Part shown: positions 9,312-21,760 of the stretch, one piece after another | Position numbering within the stretch: the first letter of the stretch is position 1 | Layout of the letters: each line of letters opens with the position of its first letter | Origin: Bolinopsis microptera | Taxonomy: Eukaryota; Ctenophora; Tentaculata; Lobata; Bolinopsidae | Reading direction: 5' to 3' | NCBI RefSeq assembly: GCF_026151205.1 | Contig: NC_087078.1 | Location: forward strand, 6,837,675 to 6,901,674 | Length of the DNA stretch: 64,000 nucleotides | Notes under the pieces: model-generated | The model's input: only the letters and a program-made list of their open reading frames with translations | Told to the model about the DNA's origin: nothing | Database searches by the model: none | Translations under genes and position numbers: made by a program

Positions 9312-12300
9312 GAAGGGGAAAAGTGGCATTCCGTTGATTTGAATTTTCACAAGGATTCTCCAACGTAATATGGAGTTAGGACCCCACAACATAATTAGAC
9401 TTGTTTCCAATTTTGTATCGTCAACAGAACACCACTTTACCCACTTTTTATTACCACTTTGTACCACCTGTCCTGTTTGCCGAATATCTTATTGTGAACG
9501 TCATAAAAGGCTGCAAATTAACCTTGAATGTTATCTTATCAAGGATAAAACTTTTGTGTAAAAAAGTTTTACAATTGGGACAATCATCTAAATAGGATAA
9601 TTACCAATTATTAATCACGCAAAAAAAATGAAAATTTTTTAATTGGCTCCTAAATGATGAAAATCGTTTATACACGGATAAATGTAGTTTATTAGAAAAA
9701 CTTCAAAAGATTTTTCACTTAAAAGTTTTTTTTCGAGACTTGAAATTGCATGAAAAACTGGATAAAAATGCTTTGCAGAAAACTTCGAAGAGTTTTTAGA
9801 TTGGTAATACTAAATCATCAAATATTAAGTTGGAGTCAAGTAAATCACGACATATTTTAGTTAATTAGGAATAGCTATAGCGAAAGGGCGAACCTGCAAA
9901 AGGTTTACCACACAATATTAGAGTTTCATAACTACTTACTTACGCTTTAGCAAATTCCACATAAAGAAGACAGCCCAAAAAGGACATATAAGATCGAAAC
10001 CGAAAACCGATTTACTGCTGTACTATCATTTTATTTGATTTCCAAGATCAAAAAACCTCTGTACGACGTCCGTCAATCTTGCCAATCTATAACCGGGTCT
10101 CTGAATGTACCGGACCCCTTATTTACCTCTATAATTAGACCCAGTTGTGCAAGAAATGCTATTTCTCACAGGTTTCCTTTCAACGTGCACTGTTATGGTC
10201 AACTCTCGCAAACTCGCAGAGGCCCGGGATTATAGGGGGCTAGGGTGGAAGAGGAAGCGAGTGTAAATATACCTTCCATCATCCAACGTGGCTTTTTTGT
10301 ATTTGAATGCGCATGCCGCTCGTTATGCTATGCCAAGATACCTCGAATAACCCCATATGTCATTCCAGGGTCGGGATAGAGCTGGTGATAGCATTGAAAA
10401 GTTGCTAAAAAACTAGATTTAGAGGTAAACGTGGTTAGCGGGTGGTGCTAGCATGGATGTACAAAACGTAGCTACAACACTGGTTTCATTGGAGTTGGTT
10501 ATTTTTAATGCCCAAGAGTGCCGAACTAAAGTTACTAAGATTGCAGTTGAGGGGCATGTAAACCACGTGAGTCAGGGACACAGAGCTAACAGTGCAGGAT
10601 ACTGCAAGTGCCAAAAAAAAGTGCAAGTGAACAGTATGCAACAGTGAAAACGGCCAGAAGAAGGAGAATTAAGATTGTGGCTGCAAGGAGGAGAGGAGCT
10701 GGGAACCTGATTGTGTTTGGTTGAAAGAAAGAGTAGGAAGAAATTTCCTGCTGGTAACTGCCTTTTGGAAGAGGTGGGTGAGAACTTATTTTCAAGCGAC
10801 AAGGGGGGCTGGAAGCAACCAGGTACCAGCAATCCGACCTATAAGATCACCGTCCCTGAGCTTAACTGCCTTTCATCATAATCTGATGAAAACAGAAGAC
10901 TGACCCACCCTTTTTATATCCAACGAAACCCCTTTATATCAATCGACCTTTTTCCGCATGAATTACTCATGGTAGCTTCCTTATCAAGGCTACAGACCTT
11001 GCCGTACCGGATTGATTGGATCAAAGGAGTCTCTTTTAGCCCTCTTCTTCTTTAGAGCTTTAGGTTAGTGACAAACTCTCGCTACTCGCTCGTTCACTGG
11101 ATTCTATCAGACAGATTCACACTTTTTAGGTCTCAACAGCCCTTAGTTTCCTGTTTTGCAATCATGTGTACGTTCTGCTACCTCCATTTTATCCCACCCA
11201 GCTGCCATCAGTCACTCTAAGTCTAGCTTCCGTCGGCCGTTTAAACTGTTGCAGACTTTATGCACGTTGCACTGTTCTATTGCACTTGCCAGTACTCCTG
11301 CACTGTAAAGCTCTTGTCCCTGAACTACACCGTGGTTTACACTGCCCTCAAATGCAATCTAAGTAACTTTAGTTCCGGCACGCGTTGGCCATTAAATAAC
11401 CAACTCCAATGAAACCCCGTGTAGCACACGTTCCTGCTACATCCATGTGCTTAGCACCACCCAGCTACCACCAGTTTACTCTAAATCTAGCTATTTTCTA
11501 TCAACTTTTCAATGCTAAACTCTATGACAATGGGGTATCGAGGTATCTTGCATAGCACACTAAAGCGGCAATGCGCATCACAATACAAAAAAGCCACAGT
11601 GATATGGAAGGTAATTTACACCCGCTTCCTATACCCCCCTGGCCACCTAATAATACCGGGCCCTCTTTCGAGTTGCGAGAGGACAAAAAGTGCACAGTAA
11701 AAAGCAAACCCCTGTGTGAAAATCGCATTTCTTGCACAACTGGGTCTAATTATAGAGTTAAGAAGAGGTCCGGTACATTCAGATTCCCGTATATCATAGA
11801 TTGGCAAGATGACGTACTGAGGTTTTGATCAATGAATCAATAACATGATAGTACAGCCTGGTAAAATCGGTTCATCTTAAATGTTCCTTTTTGCTGATTC
11901 TTTATTGACTTTGATAAAGCTGTTTGTAAATTAGTTATGAAACGCTAATATGTGAGGTTCAACCTTTCAGTCAGCCCTTCGCTAAGCTATTCCTAATTAC
12001 TAAAATATGTCGAGTTTTACGAACTCCAACGTCGAATATTGATGAGTTTAGTATTCCCCAATCTAAAAAATTCTTCGAAGAATTTCTCAAAGCATTTTTT
12101 ATTCCACTTTTCATGCAATTCGATACTTTGGCGAAAAAAAATATTTTTCAAATTATCAAACTTTTTTTCAAGTCTCCGAAAAAAATTTTTAGAGTGAAAA
12201 ATTTTTGAAGTTTGCGTTTCTAAAACTACATTTCTTCCGTTTTCAAACATTTCAATCATTTCGAGCCAATAAAAAAATTTCCACTTTTTTGGGTGATTAA

Positions 12301-12597
12301 ACTAATTGGTAATTATCCAATTAGATGATTGTCCATGTAAAAATTATTTCACACAAAGGTTACTCCATGATAAGATAAACATTCTAGTTAATTTGCAGCC
12401 TTTTATGACGTTCACAACTAAAGATATTTGGCAACCAACATGTAAAAAGTGGGTAAAAGTGTGTTTCTGTTGAGAGACAAAATTGGCAACAAGTCTAATT
12501 ATTTTCGTAGGGGTCATAAACTACCATATTCCGTTGAGAAATCCTTGTGAACATTCAAATCCCACTGAACCCATTAACGTACCACTTTTCCCTTAAC
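9312..12597. mobile_element. Foldback element, copy A
   Basis: The element runs from GAAGGGGAAAAGTGG to CCACTTTTCCCTTAAC between TA dinucleotides. The left arm is about 9312-10673, the central loop about 10674-11226 and the right arm about 11227-12597. It matches the copies at 42.9-52.7 kb throughout but with many one-base indels. The loop has the same orientation as in copy 3 and is inverted relative to copies 1, 2 and 5. There is no transposase; short frames inside are by-products of the repeat. It inserted into the minisatellite at 8.9-12.8 kb. Confidence 0.9.
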
Positions 12598-12599
12598 TA

Positions 12600-12785
12600 C
12601 GACGTTAATTCTCCGACACATTAAATTCAATCTCTGAACAGTGTTCATCTCTCTATTTTAGAGTAATTCCCTGCCTACCTTTCAATCTTTATCGTGTTCA
12701 TTCTCTGTCTGACTGTTCAATTTCGTCTCACTGTCCATTCTCTGTCCCCTCGCTTTCAATTCTTCGTGTTTCTTTCAAAGTGTTA
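12600..12785. repeat. ~39-bp minisatellite, right part
   Basis: Continuation of the array at 8911-9309 (GTTCATTCTCTGTC and TTCAATCT-type halves), separated from it only by foldback copy A. Confidence 0.75.
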
Positions 12786-13329
12786 CAGTGACAGGAGACC
12801 GAATGAATTGTTGGTAAAATAAAAAGCTTGTCCGCTTTATTATATAGTGAATGAAAACATATACAACACCATGTATATAAATTTCAGATTTGTTACAAAT
12901 ATGGCAGTGAATTTGATGTTGTTGTCTAATAATACAAAGATACAAGACGTGAGGCGCGGCGACAGTATAAATTTTAGAACTGCCCCGCGCATTTTGCTAC
13001 TTTGCCGCGCTCCACAGTTTTTAACGTCTACCCTCTACCCATGATTATGGTTTTTGGTCAAATTTTGGTACCACAAGTTGTGTAAAAATTTGATTGACGT
13101 TACTGTCACTAACATGATATCCAACGAGATTCGTTGCTCTGCGCAATCAAGATACGTGGCTTCGCTTGCGCGGTGCGTCGAAGTGGCGAAGTCCATCCAA
13201 TCTAAAAATGTAAATAAATAAATCCACGTACCTTTGTGATAGCAATTTACGCTAATAAAAGCAACACGGCGCTTGTTTCACTGGCCTGCGCGTGCTGAGA
13301 GGATTTTTCGTTTTGGGCCTTAAACATAG
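12786..13329. other. Non-coding; MITE terminus at 13028-13062
   Basis: Contains a partial terminus of the MITE seen at 1588-1917 (CTACCCATGATTATGG, then GGTCAAAT). The rest shows no gene. Confidence 0.55.
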
Positions 13330-13680
13330 AACACATTTGATTCACGATGTGATCAATCCATCGCATTTCGCCGATCTGCAAACGTGTGGGCGAGAAAAAA
13401 GCGCGGCGCGGCCCAGTTGTAGGTTAACATAACCTACCATGACGCGCGCCGATTGACTCGTCCCAATCTAATTTAATGGAACATATATGTTACGATAATC
13501 ACCCCGTTACCGGCCATACCAGTTACGCATAGCTACAACTTTCACATTTTCAGTTATTATCGGATACTGGTATTAACGGTGATACTCGTAAAATATCTGT
13601 TTCCATATATAGCGCGCGACGAGTCCAACCGGCGCGCGTGTCCTGGTAGGTTGTAAACCTGACAACCTTGGTACAAACAC
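13330..13680. repeat. GC-rich dispersed repeat, copy 1
   Basis: Shares several blocks with 36205-36520 in inverse orientation: TTGATTCACGATGT, CGCCGATCTGCA, GTGATACTCGTAAAATAT and GGTTGTAAACCT. Further pieces lie at 37611-37690 and 39828-39965. Local GC is much higher than the surroundings (GCGCGCG tracts). It is probably a non-autonomous transposon family; ends are not resolved. Confidence 0.6.
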
Positions 13681-15090
13681 TCTTCACTCTTGCAGTGCAA
13701 AGCAGTTGCAAGCCCCACATTACATACAGCTCGACGTTATCGTGCTACAACACGTAAAATTTCATGATTCACCTATTAGAGGCAAACTTTTGTCCAAGTT
13801 TATCAGAGACAACTCATTGCGCTCATTACATAGACTACCCCATTAAAGTTTGAATATTGATAGCTTACTATAATGATTAGATAGTAAAAAATCGTACAAT
13901 AATGAGAAGATAGTAAATCTAGTCTGGAGTTCCTAATTTAATTGAGCCATTACAGGCTAATATTAAATAATATTGATCGTATGCAGCACTACCCAGGCAG
14001 CTTAAAATGTTTTTTTTTACTGAACGGGAGGTCCTATTTTATTGAGCCAGTACCAAGCATTTATCCAGAAACTGCCATCAAAGCTGTGAACTTTTTTGTG
14101 GAGAAGTGGACAGAATAATCATGTGCAGGAGGTATCCATACCAAGCACGAGTTGGCTTTTTTGATATAAGAAAATCGATTAAAAAATTGTGCTCTCTTAG
14201 GACTGTCTTTGAAAGGTCGATGAAAATTACAAGTGGCTATAAAATACACGTAAAAAAAAAAATTGTTCATTGGTGCAAAATGTAAACGGCTAAAATTTAA
14301 GAAGTTTGATAATGCTATGATGTATGATGCCTTCGGGATCGAAATCCTCGCTCAACCGATAGAAATGAGTCACTTTTATCTAGTCATCGTTTATACACAT
14401 AACATGACCTTTGCAATCTTATAATGCAAAGCTCAACCCAGCTCAATTAGCCCCAGTCAATAGTCATCCTGCCCATCCAATTGTAAAACGTTCGAGTTCT
14501 AAGAGGATAATTCTATAGGTTTATACATATTTGAATTTGTCATGAAACTCATTTAAGACATTACGTATTTAGACACCTTCTGACTTAATTGTAAGGCAAC
14601 GTGCATTACACTACGCTGTTGGATAATTCAACCTGAAAAAATTTAAAAGCTATTATCCATAGTGTTAAATACTTTCAACAACTAAAAATTTGAGATCATG
14701 ATTTACATGTTGTTACATTGAAACGTCGAATAATCCTTTCCTGATCAATACAAAGTTTGCCAAGATACATACGATAAAGTATGTCATAAATAATAGTAAT
14801 ACATGACACATTAAGTCATAAGAAGAGTATTATAAAATAAAGGTCGTTTAATTGTGTATCAAAAAACTAGGACCCTGCCAAGTTTTAGGCAAACGTAATT
14901 TAAACGTAATTTAACCAATTTAAACGCAATTTAACGCACTTTAACGCAGTAACAAACCACTAATGCCTTTGTTACAATACTATTGGTTCTCAAGGATTAC
15001 GGAGCACATGCTCCTATCATCAATAGGCAGAAAACTTTAATTCATTTATATCATGATTGTTTTTGTGTGTATGGTTACCTACTTTGTGTT
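13681..15090. other. Non-coding; small tandem repeat near 14890
   Basis: No gene was recognised. A short direct repeat of TTTAAACG/AATTTAACGC type lies at about 14890-14950. Confidence 0.4.
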
Positions 15091-15093
15091 ATT

Positions 15094-15099
15094 TTATTT
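15094..15099 (-). terminator. Polyadenylation signal AATAAA
   Basis: AATAAA on the minus strand about 100 bp after the stop codon of the 192-residue frame at 15196-15774, in the position expected for its 3' UTR. Confidence 0.5.
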
Positions 15100-15195
15100 A
15101 AAGTTGGAACAGACTGAAAAAAAGATGTAGGGGGATAAAGGGTGCGCGGGGGATGGGGAGAGGCCTTCTTGCTTGCAAATATCGATCTGTGGCAG

Positions 15196-15774
15196 TTAGC
15201 ATTGTTCATATTGTTTCTTGGTGTCGTTGCTTAGCCATACCAACCAGTCAGCAGGATATCTTACTTCAGACTTGTAGTTCCATTCACTTGTGTCCACCAT
15301 GTCTTCCATCTCAGCAGCAGGTGCAGCCATCTCATCCAGAGCCCTCATTACCTCCGGATCAGGTTGGTAGTGAGGGACCTCCAGTTTAGAGGGCTCCTGT
15401 ACTCTCTCACACGGTGAGACCGTCTCCAGGTCCTGGTCACTTTCTGAGAGTGAGTCAATACCTAGGCTCAGTGATCCGGGAGGACTTGGTAAAGTGTGAG
15501 AGCTCCCAGCTTGATCCATCTCATTGTCTAGATCAATCAGGGGTGGAGTAACACCACCTTCTCCACCCTCGTCTCCACCCTGATCCTCAGGATCACTGCT
15601 GTCGTGGTTCAGAACACCAGTAGCTCTCTTTTGCAGCGTGTTCATCCTCCTCTCCACAAGACCCTCTGATATCTTCACTCTAGGTTCTGAAACTGTTATT
15701 ACCTGGTCTATCTCCACGTCCTCTACTAGAGGAGTCTCTACTGGAACTGGGGTGGTTTTGTTCTTGCTTGCCAT
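15196..15774 (-). CDS. Acidic 192-residue single-exon protein, unknown
   Basis: The longest host-like single-exon frame in the window starts MASKNKTTPVPVETP. It is hydrophilic and acidic, with Ser/Pro/Glu-rich low complexity from about residues 55-140 (GGDEGGEGGVTPP, SLSESDQDLETVSP), and has a more ordered-looking C-terminus (WNYKSEVRYPADWLVWLS) ending in KKQYEQC. There is no signal peptide, membrane segment or known domain. A polyadenylation signal follows about 100 bp later, which supports a transcribed gene. It lies near duplicated repeats, so it could instead be an accessory (gag/ORF1-like) protein of an unrecognised transposon or a retrogene. The function is not assignable. Confidence 0.55.
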   Translation of the reverse strand: MASKNKTTPVPVETPLVEDVEIDQVITVSEPRVKISEGLVERRMNTLQKRATGVLNHDSSDPEDQGGDEGGEGGVTPPLIDLDNEMDQAGSSHTLPSPPGSLSLGIDSLSESDQDLETVSPCERVQEPSKLEVPHYQPDPEVMRALDEMAAPAAEMEDMVDTSEWNYKSEVRYPADWLVWLSNDTKKQYEQC

Positions 15775-16029
15775 AACTTTAGTTTGGTAGGACGATCTTT
15801 GACTTTGCTTGAAATAAACGGATTTGAAGATTGAGTGAAATTGCGTTAAATTCGATTTAAATTTGCAGTCGAAACGTCCACTAGTGTGATCAATAGGAAA
15901 AGTTAATAATTACTCTCAGTTCAGAGAGGAAAAGTCTAAATATTAAAAATATCATATAAAAATATACGACATTTTAAAAAGATCAGCTCTGCAGAACTGG
16001 AATATTCTAATATCATTGAGAAAACCAGT

Positions 16030-16320
16030 ATGAATATAAGATGGAGGGGATGGCATAATATTCCGTAAACGGCAAATATATGCATTAATGATTAAACGGG
16101 TGCAGCCCGGCAATCCAATCATAGATCCTGAAATATCATAATTGAAATCTGGAGACAGCAACAAGAACGAATTTGACTCAAAAGGAGAAATACGTGTTAT
16201 AATCATGATTGTTAAAACCCAAAATAAGAACTGACGTGTGAAACTTAGTTTGTTGTATCCCAGCTGTAATAAATCCGATAATACCAAATAAAATAGCTAA
16301 ATGTAAGACTGCTAGGCACT
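16030..16320. repeat. Duplicated non-coding block, copy 1
   Basis: Matches 17430-17665 in direct orientation: GCATAATATTCC, TGAAATCTGGAGACAGCA and CAAGAACGAATTTGACT occur in the same order and spacing. No coding content. Confidence 0.75.
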
Positions 16321-16382
16321 GCTTTGGTAGTATTTTGACAGGTTGTAATGGACGATTTTATCAAGCCTCGTTCACTATATAC

Positions 16383-16447
16383 GGTTAATGGTTAATGGTT
16401 AATGGTTAATGGTTAATGGTTAATGGTTAATGGTTAATGGTTAATGG
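16383..16447. repeat. GGTTAAT heptamer array, ~9 units
   Basis: Perfect tandem 7-bp repeat (GGTTAAT)n. It resembles a telomere-type simple repeat only superficially; the standard animal hexamer TTAGGG is absent. Confidence 0.95.
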
Positions 16448-16839
16448 TTTCTTCAATAATATGAGCTAGTTCTCTCGTGGATTAGTAGTAAATGTGTTTT
16501 GTGTATTAAGGTTTAGCAAATACAACTATTTCATCTACTTCAAGGCAAGTAAAACTATTTAATCTGATGTAGTGCTCATGATTTTATTGAGATGTACTGC
16601 CTTGAACTATTTCTCCGTACCTTACATCTGTTAGTGATGTAATGTAGCAACTAACAGCTTAACCAGTGAAATGGTAATGCAAAACGGGAGACCTTATTAT
16701 TAGCTGATAATACTAATTAAGCATCACACCCCTTGATGATGATTTAGCTATACCCCATGCGATGAAAAACATCTCCTTGCTTGCAAATATCGCTCTGTAG
16801 TCTGTAGCAGTTTTAGACATTTTACAACGAACAGCTCTT

Positions 16840-16990
16840 CTGAACTCGAATTTTATGATATCTTTAACAAAACCATTATTACATACCTTACAAGACATTT
16901 TTATAACGTACGAAATGCGACGGTTTTCCCGAAATTTCGCCATATTTTCGGACCGCCAAAATTTCGGTCGTCGTAATAGAATCCGTCGCA
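16840..16990. repeat. Repeat block shared with 17265-17350
   Basis: CGCCATATTTTCGGACCGCC followed by AAAATTTCGGTCGTCG occurs here and at 17307-17340. It forms part of the duplicated region at 16-17.7 kb. Confidence 0.7.
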
Positions 16991-17429
16991 TTATTTTTAG
17001 CTTATTCCAATAATTGTGGCTTCATCGATTCATTTTGTTCTTGAAAAGTTAGTGATATGATGGTGGGACAAATAAACAAGTCAAGATAAACAATTTAATA
17101 CCAAACTCAATAAGTGAAACTGAAAGATTCGAGCCGGACCCCTTAGAGGAAGATGAAGAAATCGGTTTATAAGTTTCATTTTGTTTCAACATGATTTTAC
17201 CGATTTTTAGAAAATTTTGAATTTCCTTTGTGTCAGAAAACAAAATGATGAAAAATACCCTTATTTTCTGTGACGTCCGAAATGTGACGGTTTTTGTTCA
17301 ATTTCGCCATATTTTCGGACCGCCAAAATTTCGGTCGTCGCACATTGGTCCGCCACAAAAATGTCTCGTAAGGTATATGAATATTGAATATAAGAGCTTG
17401 CTTAGGTTATCCATGATATTTGGTTTTAA

Positions 17430-17665
17430 CTGAACCAGTGCAGGGGATCGCATAATATTCCATAAACCGCAAATATTATACGCATTAAACGGGTGGCCCG
17501 TCACTCCGATCATATATCGTGACATATCATTATTGAAATCTGGAGACAGCAGCAAGAACGAATTTGACTGAAAAGGACAAATACGTATTATAATCACGAT
17601 TGGCCAACCAAATAAAACAACTAGATGTAAAACTACTGGCTTGGTAATATTAGACAGGTACTAAG
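17430..17665. repeat. Duplicated non-coding block, copy 2
   Basis: Second copy of the block at 16030-16320, diverged by substitutions and small indels. Confidence 0.75.
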
Positions 17666-18522
17666 GGCCTATTTGATGACGTCAACAAATAGGTGATGAT
17701 ACGGGGCTGCTTTTAATGTAACTTAAATAAATGCTTTTAATGTAACTGCAGTGAACAAATTTTAGATGAGCAAATTTTAATGAACAGTGAAGCTTTTATT
17801 TACAGCTAGCAAGTTATTTTTCCAAATGGGAAAGTGGGATGATAGTGGTATGATAAACTCAGTTCTTACTATGGGAGACTTGCATTCATTAATTTAAATT
17901 AAATCGTATTTTTATGGACCTTTTAAAAGTCACAAGTCTTATATTAACCGTATCAGCGAATAAAACTTGCACTTAGGCACATCAAATAAATTATAATGTA
18001 ATCTTTATAAATTTAAATCGATTAAATGCGGTGCAGACTGACAGCTTGATTTGTCCCACGTTAATCAGATCTCGGTTATAGTGTAGGATTGGTTTTTTAC
18101 TCCTCTAAAATCTATAATTCTTATGATTCACCATTTCAAGGATTTAATTTGGAGACAACCAGAAAACCACTGGAAACTACAGTAAAAGATATGTGGAGTA
18201 TTTAAAACTAAAAATGGAGATAAATCTCCGCATGCCTGCTCTATATGGTCAAGTCTACTAGGTTTGATCGAGCAAAATTAAAATATTGCTCAAGGTGGTT
18301 ATATATTCGATTTACTGTACACGTGGAACGTTTTTGTGGAAAAGTAAGCGATAATAAAATAGTAAAATGAGAAACGCGGAAAGTCTGCAGAAGATCTGTG
18401 AGACAAATCATCTTGGTTTATATTAATCGCGTAGATGCATTGCTGCGAGAGTTTTTGACGTGATTTTATGAGTTGGATTGATTGAAGGCCCCTCGTTGTC
18501 GTAAGGGAGCCGTCTCTAATTG
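17666..18522. other. Non-coding, no gene seen
   Basis: No recognisable gene or repeat. The right edge is the target site of the RTE-like element. Confidence 0.4.
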
Positions 18523-18541
18523 AATAATTTATTACATACAT
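18523..18541. repeat. Target-site duplication, 5' copy
   Basis: AATAATTTATTACATACAT before the retrotransposon is matched by an 18-bp copy at 21761-21778 that differs by one missing T. This marks the insertion boundaries. Confidence 0.75.
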
Positions 18542-18573
18542 TTTAGGATGGTGTGTTGCTGTGACGGGCACGC

Positions 18574-19131
18574 ATGGGAGTAACTATTACGACCAGAACG
18601 TCTGACGCTTCCAAGAAGCCTACAGTTCTTCTCTTCAGCTTTGTTTTGTTCGGTTTTTTCACGGTGGCATCTCTCCACTTCGCCACATGGAATGTTAGAG
18701 GCATTAGTCAGGAACACTCGCAGCATCTAGCTGCAAATGATTGCAACAGATACAACTTGGATGTTATAGCCCTCCAAGAAACTAAGGTGTCTAAACACTC
18801 AGACACTGTTATACCCGGCAACCACAGGCTTCTTTTGTTTAACCAGAAGTTGTCTTGGCATGGCGGACTCGGTTTTATTATCAACAGTAAATTTGTATCA
18901 AATGTTGTCTCGTACCATCAAATCAGTGACAGAGTAGCATACATGGACCTTTCTCTACCATCAAAGTGTCATGGGAAGCCATCACTGAAAGCCCGTATTA
19001 TAAACTGCTACAGTCCAACTAATGTCAAATCTATACAGAACCCACGCATTGCTGATGAGTTTTACTGGAAGCTATCAGAATTCCTGCCAGACATGAACTT
19101 TTCATCTTGGGTGATTTTAATGCTAGGCTAG
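18574..19131 (+). pseudogene. APE-type endonuclease part of RTE-like element
   Basis: This first segment of the retrotransposon polyprotein has 185 codons. After an N-terminal hydrophobic stretch it shows ASLHFATWNVRGIS and DVIALQETK, the opening motifs of the exonuclease-endonuclease-phosphatase fold that nicks target DNA. The frame is lost after about residue 175, where a run of four T before CATCTTGGG puts the conserved GDFNARLG motif in another frame. The shift is explained by one base missing in the T run, from mutation or sequencing error. The rest of the protein continues from 19107. Confidence 0.8.
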
Positions 19132-21644
19132 GGAAACGGACTAAATCAGATTTTGAAAGTGGTCTTCAAACTAACATGGGAAGACATGGTATTGGTCGGC
19201 GTAACGAAAATGGCGAAAGGTTGCTAGCTTTCATGATCACTAATGGACTCTATGCAGCCAACACTGCATTTTCACATGCGAGCAGACACACCAACACTTT
19301 TACAGGATGGATTAAAGACCGTAGATCCAAAAAGTCTGTACCCTGGTTTTCTCAAATTGATTATGTTTTATGTAGATCTAGAAGTACCCCTCTGCTTGTT
19401 GACGCTAGGTCTTACGCTGGTGCAAAACTTCAATCTGATCACAAAATTGTAAAAGCAACTTTTGACCTCAGTAAACGTTACAAACTTTACAGTACTGCCA
19501 AACACAAAGTCAAGCAGTATAACACCAACTCATTGGTTTGTAGCAAAGATGCTCAAAGTTCTTTTCAACAAAATGCTGCTCAGAAGATTGAAACTGATAC
19601 ATCTGCCCAGTCAGTCACTGAAAGTTTTAACAACCTTTTCGAGGCGGTTAAAATTGCTGCATCTGAAACAGTGGGTATGAAAAGAAACACAGCCAAACGT
19701 CACAGAACATCAGACCTACAAGTCGTCTCTATGTCAGAAAAGAGACACCAATTACTACAACATTTAAACGACAACAAAATGCGTGACAGAACTATCCTGC
19801 GTAAGGAAATCAACAGACTCAAGAATGACATTGCAAAGCGCCTTATTACACTTGAAACCGCTCATGCCGACCTTCTAGCTGAGACGATCAACTCCACTGA
19901 TGATACCAGAAGAATGTTCGAAGCAACCAGAGCAATTTCAAGCACAAAGGACACTCCTCCTATTTCAGTATTCCTACCAGAAACAGAAGAACTTGCTCTC
20001 AATGACGAAGATAAGGCAGACATAGTCAAGAACTGGTTCATGGAACATTACACAGGCCCAGAACCCCCACTAGAACCTTTTGTTGGAGCTGCTAAGCCAT
20101 TAGATACGCCTATAACTGCACTTGAAGTTGAGACAGCAGCCAAGAAACTAAAGAACGGTAAAGCCGTTGGTCCTGACAACCTCCCTAACGAATTCCTTAA
20201 GTATGCACCTCCTTCTTTTTACATGAAGTTTGCATCACTTATCAATGAGTCCTTTGAAAAACAAGAGCACGTTCAATCGTTCACTGAGGGATATCTTACC
20301 CCCCTACAGAAGCCTGGAAAACCAAAAGGACCAGTTAAGAGTCTGCGTCCCTTATGCCTTCTCAATGGAACTAGGAAAATCCTTTCCATGATAACACTCC
20401 AGCGTATTCAACAACAGATAGCAGACTACACTGGGCCATGGCAGAATGCCTATAAATCAGGACACAGCTGCTCTAATATTGTCTGGACACAAAGGGTTCT
20501 TATTTCTGTTGTCAAGGAGAAACATTGGGAGTTTAGTAAAATGGGGATAGACATGTCATCAGCCTTCGACACAATACATCGGTCAACTATCCTCAGGCTA
20601 CTCGAAGATGCAGGATGCTCAGAAGATGACATAAGACTAGTTAGATATCTACTCGCTAACACCAAGCTCAGAATTAAGATCAAAAAGACGACATCGGGAG
20701 AGTTCGAAGTCACAATAGGAGCCTTTCAAGGTGACTGTTTGTCTGGCTCGCTGTTTACCATGTACCTAGCTGGAGCACTCTACCACCTTAGAGTTGTTGT
20801 TATACATCTACGCCCAAATCCCCCCATATCTGAAAGCTCCCTTCCTTTAGAATGGGAATATGCTGATGATGTGGACTTTGCTGATGAAGATGAGGATTCG
20901 TTACACCAGCTCCTTCCAATTTGCAAGGAAATTCTCTCAGAATGGAATTTGTTTGTAAATGAATCTAAAACCGAGTTTGTAAAGTGTTATCTGGCTGGAA
21001 GTAGTGAGAAGGACGAAAAAGGAGAACCTCTAAGAAATAGAGAACCTTGGAGGAAGTGTGTGTCCCTAGGCTCTAAGCTATGTAGTAAAGAAGACATACA
21101 GCATCGTATAATCCTTGGAAATGTTGCATTCGAAAAATACAAGAAAGTTTGGATGCAAGGATCTAAGATTAATCTGAAGACCAAGATTAAGATATACGAA
21201 GCATACGTTACATCTGTTATGCTCTATAACTGCAATAGCTGGGCTACCCCTCAGAACCTATTTGACAAACTTGATGCATGTCATAGAAGACACCTGCGTC
21301 AAATATTGAAGATGACTTATCCCATTATTATCAGTAATAAAGCACTATATGAACGCTGTGGTGTAACATCGTTGTCAGAGCGAGTGACATATGCTCGCTG
21401 GAAAATGCTGGGACATGTCCTTCGCAGTGACTGCTCATCACCAGCTCAGAGAGCTCTTCAATTTGCTGTTAATGCGTTATTTACCATGAAAGGTCGTGTT
21501 GGTCGACACCAAAGTAATCTTTTAAAGTTTATTATAAATGATTTGAATAAAAGAAACCTACCATTACGTGATATTAATGATCTTTATGATCTTAGGGCTA
21601 CTGCCTCTAACAGAGTTTTGTGGAGAAAATTATTTACCTCATAA
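19107..21644 (+). pseudogene. Endonuclease end and reverse transcriptase of RTE-like element
   Basis: This downstream segment has about 845 codons; the first codon is not ATG, because it continues the frame broken at about 19100. It starts with LGDFNARLG, then QIDYVLC and SDHKIVKATF, which complete the endonuclease. A reverse transcriptase follows: GIDMSSAFDTIHR at about 20543, GAFQGDCLSGSLF at about 20720 and EYADDVDFAD around 20856-20885, so all catalytic aspartates are present. The C-terminal region has the cysteine/histidine pattern CHRRHLRQIL and LGHVLRSDC common to this type of element. No RNase H is present. Apart from the single upstream frameshift the element looks recently active. 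Confidence 0.85.
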
Positions 21645-21760
21645 TTAACCTCTTTTTTTTCAGAGAACTGTTATGTTTTTTTGGGCACTTATCAGTCTCT
21701 TAAGATGTGTCTTTACTATTTCGAGATTGTTTTAAAAGTTAGATAATAATAATAATAATA

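Larger units (their letters stand above)
18542..21760 (+). mobile_element. RTE-like non-LTR retrotransposon, nearly full length
   Basis: About 3.2 kb between near-identical 18-19-bp target duplications. It has a very short leader (about 32 bp), an endonuclease plus reverse transcriptase frame broken once near 19100, a short 3' UTR and an (AAT)n tail at about 21743-21760. Size, single endonuclease-RT polyprotein, lack of RNase H and microsatellite tail fit the RTE group; the related Proto2/RTEX clades are not excluded. The short leader could mean a slight 5' truncation. Confidence 0.8.

Noticed and set aside
16383-16447. Interstitial telomere repeat
   Set aside because: The unit is GGTTAAT (7 bp), not TTAGGG or another common animal telomere repeat.
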